From Lagopus muta (lineage: Eukaryota > Chordata > Aves > Galliformes > Phasianidae): DNA of 64,000 bases. The stretch covers positions 17,279,505 to 17,343,504 of the forward strand of contig NC_064434.1 in the NCBI RefSeq assembly GCF_023343835.1, read 5' to 3'. The position numbers and the translations under genes are program-made. Of the stretch, positions 32,608-46,833 are shown piece after piece. A model generated the notes under the pieces. That model saw only the letters and a program-made list of their open reading frames with translations. It was not told the origin of the DNA and searched no databases. Position 1 is the stretch's first letter. Each line of letters starts with the position of its first letter.

Positions 32608-32830
32608 TGGCCTATATTACCCTCTGAGCCATGGGTCTCAGTGCCATATCTCCACAATTCTTCAACACCCCCAGGGAGACAGTGACTTCACCACCTCCCA
32701 GAGCAGCCTGTTCCAATACATTACCACTCTTCCTGAGAAGAAAGAAAAAATTCCTTATTTCCAATATTTCAGCCTAAACTGGCCAGAAAAGAGATACCAA
32801 TCCTTCCCTCATCTGAACAGTCACAGATAT
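32608..32830 (-). mobile_element. Worn CR1 LINE 3' fragment
   Basis: Antisense blocks CAGAGCAGCCTGTTCCAATA and TTCCTGAGAAGAAAG identify a CR1 3' end. The terminal repeats are lost. Confidence 0.7.
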
Positions 32831-32971
32831 AGTTACAGTTAGCAATGAAGTACTGCTTCCCTAGCATTAAACTCACATTCACAATAAGATTGCCACACAG
32901 CAGAACCTTATTTTCCTCGTAATGAAAAGCTTAAAATACTATACAGGATTAACTAATGCTATATTTGTATT

Positions 32972-33010
32972 AAAAAAAAAAAAAGAAAAAAAGAAAAAAA
33001 AAAAAAAAGA
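32972..33010 (+). repeat. A-rich simple repeat
   Basis: About 39 bases of A interrupted by two G, with no element attached. Shorter A runs occur at 24782-24799 and 29223-29244. Confidence 0.9.
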
Positions 33011-33904
33011 TGTTAATGTTGACATTTTCGCATGGATCAAGAGATTCAGGAGAATGTGTCGTTGTCGTCCCCTCCCCCCACCCCCAAAAAAAATCCACTA
33101 AGCTGTAATGTCACAGTTTTATTTTTAAAATCTCAATTTTATATTAGCTATAATCTAGCAGACTGCAATACAAGCAATCTTTCTAGAGACATGTTGTAAC
33201 CTCACAACATTCTGCTCAGAATGCCAAGTACTAATGTCATCTACACAAGTCTCCTCTCATAACTTCAGGTGCTGATTCTGGAGGGACAATACTCACACAC
33301 GCAGATGTTTACAGTATGTTTTTCCTTTCAAGAGCTTTCAGCATACAGAATTTTGCTTATGCTGCCATAACAAGGATGACTGCAGCTCATACATGCATGT
33401 CTGGATCAGCATTAAAATACCTAGCTCAGGTATTGCTGGGAGCACACAAACCCACTGAAGTACAAATCTCAGCAGGGGCTGCTCAAATACAACAGGCACA
33501 GTACCAGCAGGTCTTTGACTGATAAAATCAGGAGGAAAACATTTGCTGTGCTGTTGTTCTCAGCTGTCTCAGACCGTCACCTGCTTTGCCCATGCACACA
33601 GCCACTCCTGGCTGTCAGAAGGCAGATCAGACCTGGCTTATAGCACATCAGAGCGCTATGATAGCAACCTTCTCCCAGCTGCCTAAATTGTTTCACATAC
33701 ATAAAGCTGGAATCCAACCACATTTCCCTCGAGGAAATTTTTAGCCACGGGGTAGAAGGCACTACATCCTGATGAACTTGGCATCCCTGAGGAGCTCTTA
33801 CTATCCACAGTGGATGGCCTTGCTTTTTATGACAAGTCCATGGTCCAAGTCACAACAGACAGCAAGTGAAATAGGGAGCAATAAAACATAGTGAGGTGAG
33901 GCAA

Positions 33905-34060
33905 GGCAATTCAGTTGGAAAGAATCTTCAGAGATTACTGATTTCAATTGCCTGACCACACCAGGACTAATTAAAAGTTAAAGCATATTATTGAGGGCAT
34001 TGTCCAAACACCTCTTCAACACTGACAGGCATGGGGCAGAAGGATATGGCAGAGGCTTGT
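33905..34060 (-). mobile_element. CR1 LINE 3' fragment (short-repeat subfamily)
   Basis: Antisense text with GGAAAGAATCTTCAGAG, CAATTGCCTGACCAC and GTCCAAACACCTCTTCAACA, matching a CR1 subfamily tail. Confidence 0.7.
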
Positions 34061-34199
34061 GCCTGGAAATCTCCTTCCAGCACCTAAACATAGGTGTTTT
34101 AACTATCAGCAACAGCATCAGTGAGAGGTGATGGACCATTGTGGGTGGTAACTGCAGAAAGAGGAAAAAATGGATCCTGCCTGAACTCACACACCCCTC

Positions 34200-34700
34200 C
34201 TAAAGCAATTTCCCTACAATAGGTCACACAGGTAGGCATCCATATAGGTCTTCAATATCCCCATAGAAGAAGACTTTTGCAACCTCTCCAGCCAACCTGT
34301 TTCAATGCTGCATCACTGCAAAGAGGTTCTTCCACATGTTAGTATGGAACTTCCTATGTTTAAGTCTTAGGTCATTGCTCCTTGTCCTATCACAACACAT
34401 CACCAAGAAGAGCCTGGCCTCATCCAACTGACTCCCACCTCCCCTTAGATATTTATCAACATTTATCAGAAGAAGACCCTCTTAGTCTTCTTTTCCCGAA
34501 GCTGAACTGACCCAGGTTACTCAGCCTTTCTCATATGGGAGATGCTCCAGGCCCTTTATTTATTGTGGCCCTCCGCTAGACTCCTTCTAGGAGTCTTTTG
34601 AAATGGGGAGCCCAGCACTGAACAAAGTATTCTAAACATGGCCTCACCAGGGCAGAATAAAAGGGGAGGACCGCCTCCCTCCAACTGCTGGCCATGATCT
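34200..34700 (-). mobile_element. CR1 LINE 3' fragment
   Basis: Antisense counterpart of the 20.5 kb copy: AGAGGTTCTTCCACATGTTA, CTTGTCCTATCACAACACA and a GAGATGCTCCAGGCCCTT block. It ends in the GGGAGCCCAGCACTGAACA region. Confidence 0.8.
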
Positions 34701-37700
34701 TTTTCATGCACCTCCAATGCGTCCAGAAGATCAGAGAAAGGCATGTAAACCAAGTGGTTCAGATACTCAGTGCAAAGCCTGCAGATCCAGGCAGTTTCAG
34801 CATGAGCATCCAGCATCCTAGTGATAAAGACTCTCAGTGATGAATTGAAAAGCCCGAGACAGAAGGAATTGAAATGAGGAAGGTGCTGCAGTCTCTGCAT
34901 TAGTGAATATAAAGGCAGCACTACCTCTGCCAGTTTCATTTTATGGGGTTTTTGACATATCTAGACTACAACTGGAAGATCAAAGTCTGGGGATATGTTA
35001 AATATTCATCTACCTTTACAAACTCCCACGCAGCTCAGGCATAGGACAGGCTCTGTCAGGGCTGCTTGTTGGCTCTGCTCTTGACAGCTCACCTGGCACA
35101 GAAATTGGGCTGTCACACCACGACTTTAGGGGAATCACAGCGGAGAGCAGAACTCCTTGGTTTCAGGCAGGTCACAATACCCAGGCCTCTTGTGAATGGA
35201 AAGGAAATCACCTCAGTCTGAGAAGAGCCAGAACAGAGGAAATCTCTGAAGAGGCTGCAGATAAATGAATCGCAGAAACCAGACCAGAAACACTGTGGAT
35301 ATCACTTTCAGATCACTATCACTTGCAGAAGTGCTTCTGTGCTCTCTATGAAACAAACCTACAATGGCCAGTACACCACAGCAGGTTGAAAGCTTTGAAA
35401 TAAATGAAAGGAGAAGGAAGAGAAAAAATTTGCATGGTTTTCCCTTAAAAAAAAAAAAAGAAAAACATCTCTAAGCATAATAATTTCAAAACAACTGATG
35501 AGCTCTGTTGGCTCTAGGGAGTCTGCCTGGGCAGCTGAGAGATGAGGTTTGTGAACCCAGATTTCAAGTGACAACCCCCAGTGAAGTCACTGGGAAGTCC
35601 AGGGGCAGAACACGCCCCAGGCTGGCTGGGAACAGCTTGGGACAGCCAGGCCAGCTGGCACCAGGCACTCTTGAACTACCCTGCTGCGGGTGGAAAGCAT
35701 GGAGCTCACTTCCAGCCAGCTAATAGTTCAAATACAGGGCCCCTGCAAGTGCTAGCAGCTGCTCTACAAGGGCCGAAGGCTTAGTGGTTCTTTTGGACCT
35801 AAAAGCAACAAGATGGGTGACAGATCTGCAGAGGCATCCCACAGCTGGAAGCAGTACAGCACATTTGGGGGATGATTTCTCCAAGCAGGTTTGAGTCAGC
35901 ACTACAGACACATCAGTACCTTCACACAGTTTTCACTTCCCTGACTCCTCAAGTCCTCATTACCTGCATCCCAGTCCTGGAAAGTGTTATCTGGCAGCTT
36001 GTGTATCCTCAAATGCCCAAACAGGCTCCAAGCCACATCCCAGTGGATGCAATTTGTACCCACAGTGATGTCATTGAAATGCCAGGCTGCAACACAGACC
36101 TCACACTGTTTCAAACACTTTGAAGAGATAAAAGCCAGAATACAGTTAGAAGGATGGTACCAGGAGCCAGCACAGCCTAGGGATAAGTTTCTGGGATAAG
36201 CAGTGCCCAGAGGCTATGGATAATTCCCTGGAAGGGAAGTATTTCATATTGGAGATGAAACCCGTGCCACTGACCTTCCCTTTCCCCATTACAGCACTGC
36301 TGATAATCCTAACCTACGCCTTGTGTTGCTCTATTTTTACCTTCTCTAAGAGTTCTCTCATTTGTCCTCCTAGCTCTCCCATGCATTACCTTGGGTAATC
36401 AAGAGTTCTCAACTTAGGCAAAATATAAAATCAGAATCAATGATAAGGCTGTTGAAACATTAGGTGATCATTTTAGCATTTCATTTTAAAGCACTGCAAT
36501 GTTGCAGAAATGTTGATTTAAAGGTTAAAGCAACAAGCTTGAAAGAGAAAAAAAGAATACCCAAATGTTAATGCTGTTGGAATTCTAAAAACAGGGATTG
36601 TAACTGCTGTGGTTACAAAGTCTCTGTGAAATCTATGGCTCGTGGAGAGGCATAAAGCAGCAACATAATGCATTTCAGGTCCTGATGATGCTGAAGAACA
36701 GTGAGGTTTGCCACAGAGGACAAAAGAGCAAGTCTGAGTTGATGAGAAGCTAACATTAACTAAAAGCCTAGCTGATGGGAAGTCATTGGTTACTCCCCAA
36801 AGTGCATTTAATTCTGGCTCAATAGAGCAATTTCCTCAGCCCATGTTTGTGAGGTATGAGGGACTATTAGCTCTGGCTGTACCATGTAGGTGCCCTTGTC
36901 GCAGGTAGGAAAAGTTGCTTCGCTTTTCATCGAGAATAATGTTTTTAAAAATTGTGAGACAAATTTCTTCCTGATGCAGTTCTGCAGAAGTGAGTTTAAG
37001 TCAGAATTAACGTACCGTCATCTGTGCTGAACATATAAAATCGGGGCTTCAGCAACGGTGTGAGAAAGACTGAGTATAGAAAGAGGCAAGTACTCCATCA
37101 TAATGTACAGCCAGAGGGAGATGGGACCCTCATGATTGCTTGCACTGAGTTCCAGATGTCTCACAATGTCTCCATGTGGTGTTTTTAGATGGCAGAGCAA
37201 GATTCAGGGAGAATCTTAGCTTTGTATTTGTCAAAATAAAAAAAAAAAAAAAAAGAGAAATAAAAGCCTCTGTTAAATGACAATCGCTCTGCCATAGCCT
37301 TGTTTGCAGCTGTAATTTGCAGAAAGAGTTTGTGATTTTTGGTGCCATATTTAAAAAACGTCAGAAACACTGAAAATTTGATCTAACAGCCCCCAAACCC
37401 AAAATATCAAGTTCACATGAGGAAAAACTTATTTGACGGTTACAGAGCACTGGAACAGACTACTCAGGTGGTGGAGTCTCCTCCCCTGGAGATATTCAAG
37501 ACACATCTGGACATTTTCCTGTGCAACCTGCTATAGCAAATCTTCTTTAGAATGGGGCTGGACCCAATGATCTTCAGAGGTCCCTTTCAACACCTTTGAT
37601 TCTGCAATTATCTGAAATACAGTTGTCAGTACTTTTAAAACTCATATCTAAACTGTCTCAACTCGGTCTTAATGCTATGCCCCACACATTTCTGTAAAAC

Positions 37701-40700
37701 ACCAGAGTCACCAAGAATCAGTGAATATCTGGAGAACGTTGTGGGAAACATTTCTGTACATAAATGAATACATATTGTTGACATATGCATTTTTCATCTT
37801 ATTTCTGAAGCTTTAGTGCACTACTTTTTAACTCTCCGCATCCACATAAGCTTAGGACTGGCTGAACAAGTTGGCATATTTGTGCAGTATCTGAGCATTT
37901 AGTGCCTATTCAATCAACTTATGCTTTCCAACATATTCTTGGCCTCCAGACACCTAAAAGTTTTCCAGGAGGGCCTGACAGTTGTCTTCTTGAGGGCACT
38001 GAAGAGATGCGCAAGGCAAACTTAATCTGGGGAGCATGGTCCCAGTTCCCCAGATAAACTCTGAGGTGCAGAGATCAGGCAGATAAACACCTCCATCATC
38101 CCAACACATCCACACTAGTGAGTGCTTTCTCCACAACAGAAATACCACTCACGTATTGATCCAAAAATGAGAAATACCAGTTCTGGAACAGTGTTAAGTG
38201 AAAAAGATGGGAGCCCACAGTTCCTCAGGAGAGGAACTGCCCCCAGGAGATGGATGCTATATATGAAAGTAGCATAAACTCAGGCACAACAGATTAAAAG
38301 ATGAGAAGCAAGGGAAGAAGCATGGTGAAGAAGCCAAATCAAGCCTAGCAATATTTTACAGGGGAGAACAAGAAAAAGAAAAATGAGTGCTTTCTCTTAC
38401 TTATCAAAATTGACTTCTGTTAACTCAGGATAAAACAGAAGGCACCACCCTAGAGCACACATGAACATGAGAAAGGCTTCCTTTCAGTTGCTCCAGCATC
38501 CTACCCCTCACTCCTCACTGAGAAGAAAGAACACAGCAGGGGAAAATAGCTTTTGCCTCCATTTTCTCATGTATTTGATATTGCATCAGCTGAATTTAGA
38601 TGAGGTTCTAGGAACAAAAGAAAGCTACTTGACTGCTGCTCAATCTTTCTGAACGCAGCATGAACAGCACCTCAGAAAAGTGAGCGAGGAGATAGAACTC
38701 AGCTGGCATTAAGGGATGCCTATTTATCAGGATCATTTTGCTACCAGACCTCAACCTAGCAGAAGTTACAGGCAGGCCCTTTGGTGGGATTCAGTCATTC
38801 TGGCTGAGTTTCTGAGTCTGAGAAAAATCATCCTGAGCTCCCTGTATAATCAAGTCGGGGAAAAGCACCTTTCTGTGACAATTAATTTCACCCTAAAACA
38901 GATTGGATAATTGGCTCTCTAGAGGCATGCATTCATCTCCCAGCATTGTAGGTACGTGAAGCTGGGTGAGGGAAGCCCCCACATCACTACTGGCTAAGTC
39001 TATCTATATGAGGGCTAACAGCAGCCTGACTCCCCTGCTGCAGGTACACATCACCCTCTCCTTCTTCATGCTGTCACCAATCGCAATCTGATCCCATACT
39101 CAGCTAGCATGGGTAGCTAAGCCAGCAGAAAACCATTCGTCTTTTTGCAGTGTTATTTTTCAGTTGATTTAGTTGCTTGGCTCCTGGAGAGGAAAAAATG
39201 GCCATCCATTCCTGCAAAAAAATGCTGCCAGCCCTCTGCAGGAGCCAAGATAGCCTTCAGTGTGTTATAAAACTGTCCCCTCACATGCCAGAGGCATACA
39301 GAAAACAAAAAGACACATAAGTGAAAGAAATAACTAAATTCACAAAAATGTGAGGAAAAAAAAAAGAGTGAGTGCATAATTAAAGATTGGGATTTAAGAT
39401 ATGGCAAAATACCAGGCTGCAGTGGAAAATAATATCCAGCAAAAGATATGGAGCATTTGAGATACAGCAAGATGAGACATTTTGCAGTAGCATTCAAGCC
39501 AGAGTCATGGAAATGATCCAAGAATATTATCCTCAAATGACAAGGACATGCTTCTTGGAATGATATCCTCAATGTAACAAATCACCATAGTACAAAATCT
39601 TGCATTTGAACTGGGGCAGCAGCATCAATGCAATTTCAACAAAATATTGTTTTTATTCTCAAACTGAGAACCTGCAGGAATCAAATAACATTTGACATGT
39701 GAACCTATGCTGATACTTTCATTATCAGCTGGGATTTCATAATCCCAGATGCCTGGCAAAGGTGGGAAATAAATTATACTGGTGATACAAGGACTAAAAA
39801 CACCTTCAGTAAAATGGCCAAGTCTCTACAAAAAAAAGCATCATGGGGAAAAAGCAAGCCTCACAGGGAATACAGCCAAATGTCTTCACTGGATAAGTAA
39901 GCAGAAAAGGATAAACTTAATAACAATAGTGTTGTTGAATAGATTTTCACTCTTAAGACTTCTGAAACACTTTTCTATGTGCAGATGCAGGAAAGAAAAC
40001 AAAGGAAAGGAAACCCTACAAAGACAGCTCCCCAGATTAAGAAAAATAAGTGATTTGTATATAGAAATAATTGTAGAAGCAAAAAATATGGGGAAAAAAA
40101 TGTGCAAATCTGATGTGTCCTCGTAAAAGCATATGCTAAATAATGCTGTCCCTGCAGATGACTACACATTAATGAAGTCCTCAGAAGTATTCTTACACTA
40201 GGATGCTACAGTAGACTTTGGCCAATCAGTCTACATCTTTGCCAACAGACATGATCCTGTTAGAAGACATGTCAAATGGAAGCCAGCTGAAAGAAGATAT
40301 TCAGTGGTAAACAATTCCCAGTGCAGCAATTATACCACAGCAATTGCACTTCAAGTCCTCTGTCACACACAAAGATTTAAAGAATGAAAATACAAGTGAT
40401 TGCATTCAGGCCAGAGGTGTTTTGACAATTTGGTCTCATTCTGAAAAAGAAATGTGAATTCAGAAAGATATAGATAGAATGCGTATAAAAGAGTTGCAGA
40501 CAAAGCCATTTAAACTGAAGGTGTTACTTCCCTTACCCACATGCCAGGATGCTTCTTCTGCCAAGAGATTCCTTAGAATGACAACTCCCTTTGGGAATTT
40601 TTTATTAAATTCCTTTCATCTAACCAACCACCCTGAGAGATTCCTCTCTATTAATAAGTATGTTTCTAGGGAGGAATATAACAACTCATTTTAAGTAAGT

Positions 40701-42837
40701 GATAACTACTGGCATTTCTACCTGCTTTTGAGCTCAGCAAATTCTCTAACAATAGCCATAGATGCATCTCACACAGCCAGAACATGACCAGAGGCCATTC
40801 GTACACACACTAGAAAAGTGCACATCAGCTATGATCACTTGGATCTGCAGATACCTCTTTTGTGTATGTGTTCAGCATTTATAGAACATTTACAACAACA
40901 GAAGCTAATGCCAGAGCTCTGATTATGCAGCTACTAGCAAAAGAAAAGACTTCAGAGGAGGTATTAAAGGCAGTGCTAACCTTGTCCTGGCTGAAATCCC
41001 AACATCTGCCAGCTGACACAAGCAACAGAAGGATGAAAAACAAGAACAACAAAAAAAGACTTGCCACAAAATTATTCAGTGCTGCCAAAGGATCAACTCT
41101 GAACATATTATATCCATGTATCCAGTGCTGCAATGGTGACATTTAGCATCATCATCCCTAAAATCAAGGAACAACTTGATGCAAGTAAACTCAGGCTAGA
41201 TGGACAAACGCGTTTAAAGAGGGTTGCTTAGAAGACAGAGTAAAGAAAATTATTACCAGACTCGATAAGAAAGCTCCTGACCCTAGAATCAAGTGCCAAC
41301 AGATTCACTTGACAGACCAGCATGGACATGTGCCTTTAGAGCTGAGATAGTAACATTCATACTCACTGCATCATGATGATCCTTGCACAAGCTTGACAGA
41401 TGACATCCAGAAACTGTACTCGGGATTTGCAAAGAATGGAATGCCCGACTGTTCTCTTTTCAGGTGAAAGGTTTTCAAATGAACAGTAAAACCTCCCTAA
41501 CATTTATAGTACACTGTTGAGTGTTGTCTAAGATCCCATTGCACTCATTGCACTGCAGAAGTAGCGGTGGACACTGTCTGCTTGAAATCACACATGAAAA
41601 TCAATTTTATTTAGAGCACTTCAGGAACATAACTCATTTACTTATCTTTCCAAAGCTTGTGAAGATAATATGGTTATCTCCACATTTGTCTCTCACATTT
41701 TAAATGTAAATAGTCCAATCTGAATAATTCTGGAGACACATACTCATGACTCAAAGATATTTGGAAGCTGGTGAAAATCAGCACATTCTACCTAAGAACG
41801 TCACAAAGACTTACTTAAATCAGGTTCCTCTCCACTATATATCAATAAAAAAAGATATCTAGGAATACTCTGTGAAGATATCTGCCTCGTCCTTTTGAAA
41901 ATTGCCCTTGATAACAAAAACAGCAATAATTTTAAATGTGCCATCTCACTTTCTCTCAATTGGTTTTGAACTGAGTTCATTGCACAGCTCCACAGAAATG
42001 TTGCAAATGCATCTGTGGATACTGCTGAGAGCACAGATGCACAGCTCTTCTCTTGTTCAACATCTCTCTTGCTCCCAGTATGTTTCCATAACATTTTTGC
42101 TCAAAATTCCACTAACCAGTCAGCTATCAGGGAATCCACTTTCTTGTTAATATCCTTCTGATGACAGACCTCAGTGAGAGACATTCTTCTTCTATGCAAT
42201 CAGACTTTTTTTTGCTTCCTATGCTAGGCCTTTATTACATTCTTGTCCCACGATTTATTTTGACTAGTCCTAACTACCATGCCATCCAATATTGCCAGTT
42301 ATTTCATACATACATTATTTAACATATTTATTTTACGTATATATAATGAAGACCCTTGTTTTGAATCCCAAGCAAGAGGTGATATCATAGAAATCCTTCT
42401 CTGATGACAAAGTCTTACATATATTAAAATGTCCTTAGAAATGAATGATTTATGAACTCTTGTCTTGTAAAAGAAAGCATCATGTAGAGAGACAAGTACT
42501 ACTTCAGACATGCTTTGTTGATCAGCCTTTGCCATTTGGATGCTACCAAAATGTTCCCAGCATTCACATCAGATGGAGATGAAATCAACTTGTGAATTGA
42601 GGTCTCTTAGACCTCTAAGGGGTCTGCCAAGGACACTTATATGCACAACTTTTATGAGCAAGTTTCAGCATCTGCTAAATACCCCAGTCCCATCACAGGA
42701 GAATTTGAAGGAATCCACAACTAAGCCTGAAAAATCACTGAAAAAAATCAACCTGAAAATCTGAGAGAGCTATCTGGATGATTTCTTATTATCTGTGCTC
42801 ATTCCACAATTACCGTATCATACTAACAACACCGAGT
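34701..42837. other. RPS7-COLEC11 interval, gene-free
   Basis: One CR1 piece (37.4 kb); otherwise short frames only. The 114-codon plus frame at 39782-40126 is Lys/Leu-rich and matches nothing I know. The part 31.7-32.6 kb is also featureless. If COLEC11 exon 1 is at 45.1 kb, all this is its first intron. Confidence 0.55.
37425..37612 (+). mobile_element. CR1 LINE 3' fragment
   Basis: CACTGGAACAGACTACTCAG, GGTGGTGGAGTCTCCTCCCC and GGAGATATTCAAGACACATC, then the tail GGGCTGGACCCAATGATCTT. Confidence 0.85.
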
Positions 42838-43085
42838 CACAGAATTGTAGAATCATCTTCCTTGGAAAAGCCTTCAAAATCACCAAGTTCAACCATCAGT
42901 CCAACCTACCCAAGTCCTGTCGCTCAGCTACATCCCTTAGTGCCGCATCTACACAACTCACATGTCTCCAAGGATGGGGACTCCACCACTGCCCTGGACA
43001 GCCCCTTGCAGTGCTTGATCACACTTTTTATGGAAAAAAACTCTTTCTAAGATCCAACTTAAAGCTCTCCTGAAGCAACCTGACA
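42838..43085 (-). mobile_element. CR1 LINE 3' fragment
   Basis: Starts AGAATTGTAGAATCATC. Contains CCTTGGAAAAGCCTTCAAA and the CCACTGCCCTGGACAGCCC block in antisense. Confidence 0.8.
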
Positions 43086-45109
43086 CTTGCTCACGTCCAT
43101 CCTTAAAAGCAGGCAAAGAAAGATGGGCACCTGGAAGCTAAACACAACCATGGACACAACTTCATTCCTAATGGTCCCCACCCAAAAACAGGCAGAGTTG
43201 AAGTAGATGTTCTTTCTACTCTTCATTTGTTTTTCCCCTTCTACACCCCAAAATTCCCAGATGAGACCTGATCAAGTCAACACTGGCAATGCTACTAATG
43301 AAGCAAATCCTCTCTAACCTTCTCCAAACAAGAGACTGGGCCAGCAATGAAGAACTCAAGCAGCCGCAGGCCCACAGACATATAATGCTCCTAAAGGCAA
43401 ATCACCAAGACCACGAATTGCTAGAAATGGCATCTAGATGGAAGAGACAAAACCAATAATTTCTAACGCATAAGGTTCCCATTGTTTTCCTTATTTTTTT
43501 TTTTTAAACAGTTTACCTACCTTACAAAATCCAGTCATACCTTGTAATTGCAGTGTTCAGCTCCAAGTACGTAAAGTGCAATATTTTTAGTGCAAAAATT
43601 GGCAAAGTCTTGGAAATACTTATAAATGTTCTCTCCCTTGTATGGGTTTTTGCATGGCTAAAAACAACAGAAGATTTTTAAGCCTTTTACTGACACATCT
43701 AACCCTCTTAAAGGGTCACACTTGCAAGGTCCACAGCAAATAGGGTGCTATGAAGCTCACACACAGCTACAACCAAGCATTCAAATTTTAAGCTAGCCAT
43801 TACCTACTAGTATATGGGGCTGCTTCTCCTGCTTTTAATTCCCTATGAGCCCAGCCTGTGTCCCTTCCACAACAGTGCATCTGACAAAATACAGCACAGT
43901 GCTCCTTGCACCAAGGCACATCACAGCAGCAAGTCCTTGTGCACGGGGCCTAAGGGAAGTGTGGTTCAACCGTAAAGGCCAGCCAGTAGTGAAAAGCAAT
44001 GCAAAGCACTACAGCTCCCAGGAGACACTGTGAGTATATTTTTGGCTAAACTCTTCTGGTTTTCAGCCAAAATACTTTGACAAAAGGACTAAACTACTCT
44101 GAAAAATTGACACTCCTCTTCAAAAAACTGCTTCATCAAAAGCCTTTCCACTTCAAAATGATTCTAGCTCAAGTTTTGGGCAGCCCTTAAGCTGACTAAA
44201 TGGAGCTTTTGAAATAGTGTAAAATCACTCAAAAGTAATCAGAAAAACAGCTCTCAAAATGACGTACAATCTGCAAACTACACTGTGCAATTCCCTGCTG
44301 GCTGCAGGGCTACGCCATATTTAAAATGCCATTTTAACTATGACTTTCAGTTACATATTCTGTCTCCTTATGCCAATTTGCACATGACTCAAAAGCATGA
44401 ATATGGCCCTCTGTTTACTAAACTACTGCTTACTCTCACGGTCAAGCTTATTTAGACCAAAATTTTATACCTTTGCACATTCTAATTTTCATTTAGGATT
44501 CTTTTACATTACTGCCACCAACTTGATCTGGTTTTAACTGTATTAACTCTTGATTACAGTGGTGTAGTCCTTACTGAATCCACTGTCATCTGCTTCATTT
44601 CAGCAATGTCAGTCTTCATTCCCTGCCTCGCAGATGTATTAAAAATTTACTTTTTAAAGTGGAAAATAACCAGCTGCTGGGAAGTACAGCTACAAGGAAG
44701 GAGAAAAGCACTGAGTATTTCCAACAGTTAAACTGAGATATCGATTATCTGTTATAGAAAATGATAACAGCCCCTTAATAAACTGCAATAAGTTTCAGTC
44801 ACATGAAAAATTAAAATATACCGCTTTGTCCTTTGTTACTCAAAGAAAGGAATTAACTCTTGCAATGGCATTTTTACATTTTCAATAGAAACACTGATTA
44901 GGAATTCTGTGCTCTAACCCACATGGGTGCTTCTGAACAGAAAGGTCCAACATTAACAGCTTGCTCTGTTCTAGCAGATATTTCCCTTACCTTCCCCTGT
45001 TGTGTGGCCATTGCCAGTCATGTTTTGCTGCTTACAAGACAGCCAGCCAACAAACATCCTTTTTTTCCTTTATGTTCTTCTAAAGAATGAAAGTATAAAA
45101 GTCACTTAC

Positions 45110-45330
45110 CTTACGGTTGCTGAGAAAACTGCAGAACACTCTGTGCCTGCAGGGACACTGCACAGATGAACCTCATTGCTGCTGTTTACAGAAGTCTGAC
45201 AGTTTTTAATTTGAAAGAGGTTGTCTTTTGCTTTTCGACAGTTCAACAAATCAGACAACACAGTTGCAAGTGTTATCTGTAAACAGCTTCCTGTTTGAAA
45301 TAGATCAGCTGTCCTGCAGGACAATAATTA
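45110..45330 (-). other. Candidate non-coding first exon of COLEC11
   Basis: COLEC11's start-codon exon has a splice acceptor, so an upstream untranslated exon must exist. On the minus strand between RPS7 and that exon, 45110 carries a perfect donor, CGTAAG|GTAAGT. The roughly 200 nt before it lack strong repeats, and a 14-bp palindrome (45310-45323) and an A/T-rich TATA-like stretch lie at its upstream edge (about 45375-45385). The implied first intron would be about 13.4 kb. The exon start is a guess. A weaker donor at 43541 (CAAG|GTATGA) is an alternative. Confidence 0.35.
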
Positions 45331-46833
45331 GGAAAGAAGTGTGGGAAAGCTGAAGAGGTCCATGATGTAAGCTTTTTATTTTGGGAATGTACTTTTTTGG
45401 GAATGCACTCTTACTCTCCCCTCCTCCTCTCTAGCAGAGAACCCCTTTTTAACCATTTAGATCTATTCAGCTCTAAGTTATGCATGCACACTGCGCTTTT
45501 ACAGTACTTTCCCTCCTTTGCTTAATTCCTAACAACTGATAGTAAAAACACACAGTGTGCAGCACTGAATATGATCATGTTATGTAGATAATTAACATAT
45601 TTTCCTTACTGACACTCTCCCTATTTTTGCAGTTGGATGTAGCATCCTTGACTTGTTGAGTAAAAAACATGAAACTTCCAGAGCCCACTCAACACTCCAC
45701 AACATTAACATTGTTACCCACATTGTTTTTTTTAAGAATACCTTTTGATATCACTTGGTATTAGTGCAAAAAGGAGGAAAAAAACCCAGAAATCCTTCAT
45801 TATAGCTTCTAAACATTTGTACTACTTTTTCCTCTTAATCAGCTGAACCATCTCATACATTCCCCAAAATAGAAATCATAACATCAGAAAGATTTTGAAA
45901 TGTGGAACCGGAGAAAGCTGTGATAGCATTATGTGTGTGTGTTTGTTGGCCTTCTGATTTGTTCTCAAGGAGTTACAGGTCCTCTCCATTGTAGATTTTG
46001 CTACAGGTGGTTGTGGTGCACTTTGCAACCCCAGTTGATATACTTCTCCCCCTCTCCCATAGAAGACCCCTCCCAGCACTCTTCTCCTAGCCCTGAGTAT
46101 GCAGCTTCCTTCCCACCAGGGCTCCCATTTCAAGCTCCACCACCTCACAGCAAAGCAACTTTGTTGATGAGGGAAGAGTTCTACTGGCAAAGCAATCCCT
46201 TGCTCTTCTGGAGAAGAAAATTTGTTCAACCAGCAAATCCCCACCTCCATGAAGCCTGTAGATTAACAGGCAGCAAGGGTACAAACAAGACAGCAGTGCT
46301 GCAGCTGTCACAGCAGTGCAGAGGTAGCACTGCTGCCCATTCAGGAATTGCCATAGTAAGGGCAGAGCCTTTCCTACACCACTCTGTTGTCAGTTGGGGC
46401 TGGAACCTGGCTAACTTTCCTTCATCACTATCAGCTTCTGGATTTTAACAACACCAGTCACAAGGTGTTAAGAGCTGATGCTCACTTCCAGATGACATCA
46501 ATAAAAATGAGAAAATCATGGAACGAACATAACTGCATAAGCATTGCACAACTCTAACTTGAAAGCAGTTTCATGTGTACAAGCACTGTTAGTTGAGTAG
46601 GATCAGAAGGCAATAACCAGGACTGGGCCCTTGCAGCACTCTGTTGGCAGCAGCTTGCTGAGAGAAACGTTTGATGTAAAGAATGCAGCCAAGTGACTGC
46701 AGTCCAAGCCTTTGAAGATCATATTACGATGGCAAAGCAACAGCTATTTACATACATATCTACTCTCCCTATATAAACAGGCAAATAACTGAGGCCAGAA
46801 ACAGAGTTCAAGGGAGAAAGTGCCATTTCAGGG

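Noticed and set aside
39782..40126. 114-codon Lys-rich plus frame
   Set aside because: A-rich sequence, no homology recognised, no splice context.
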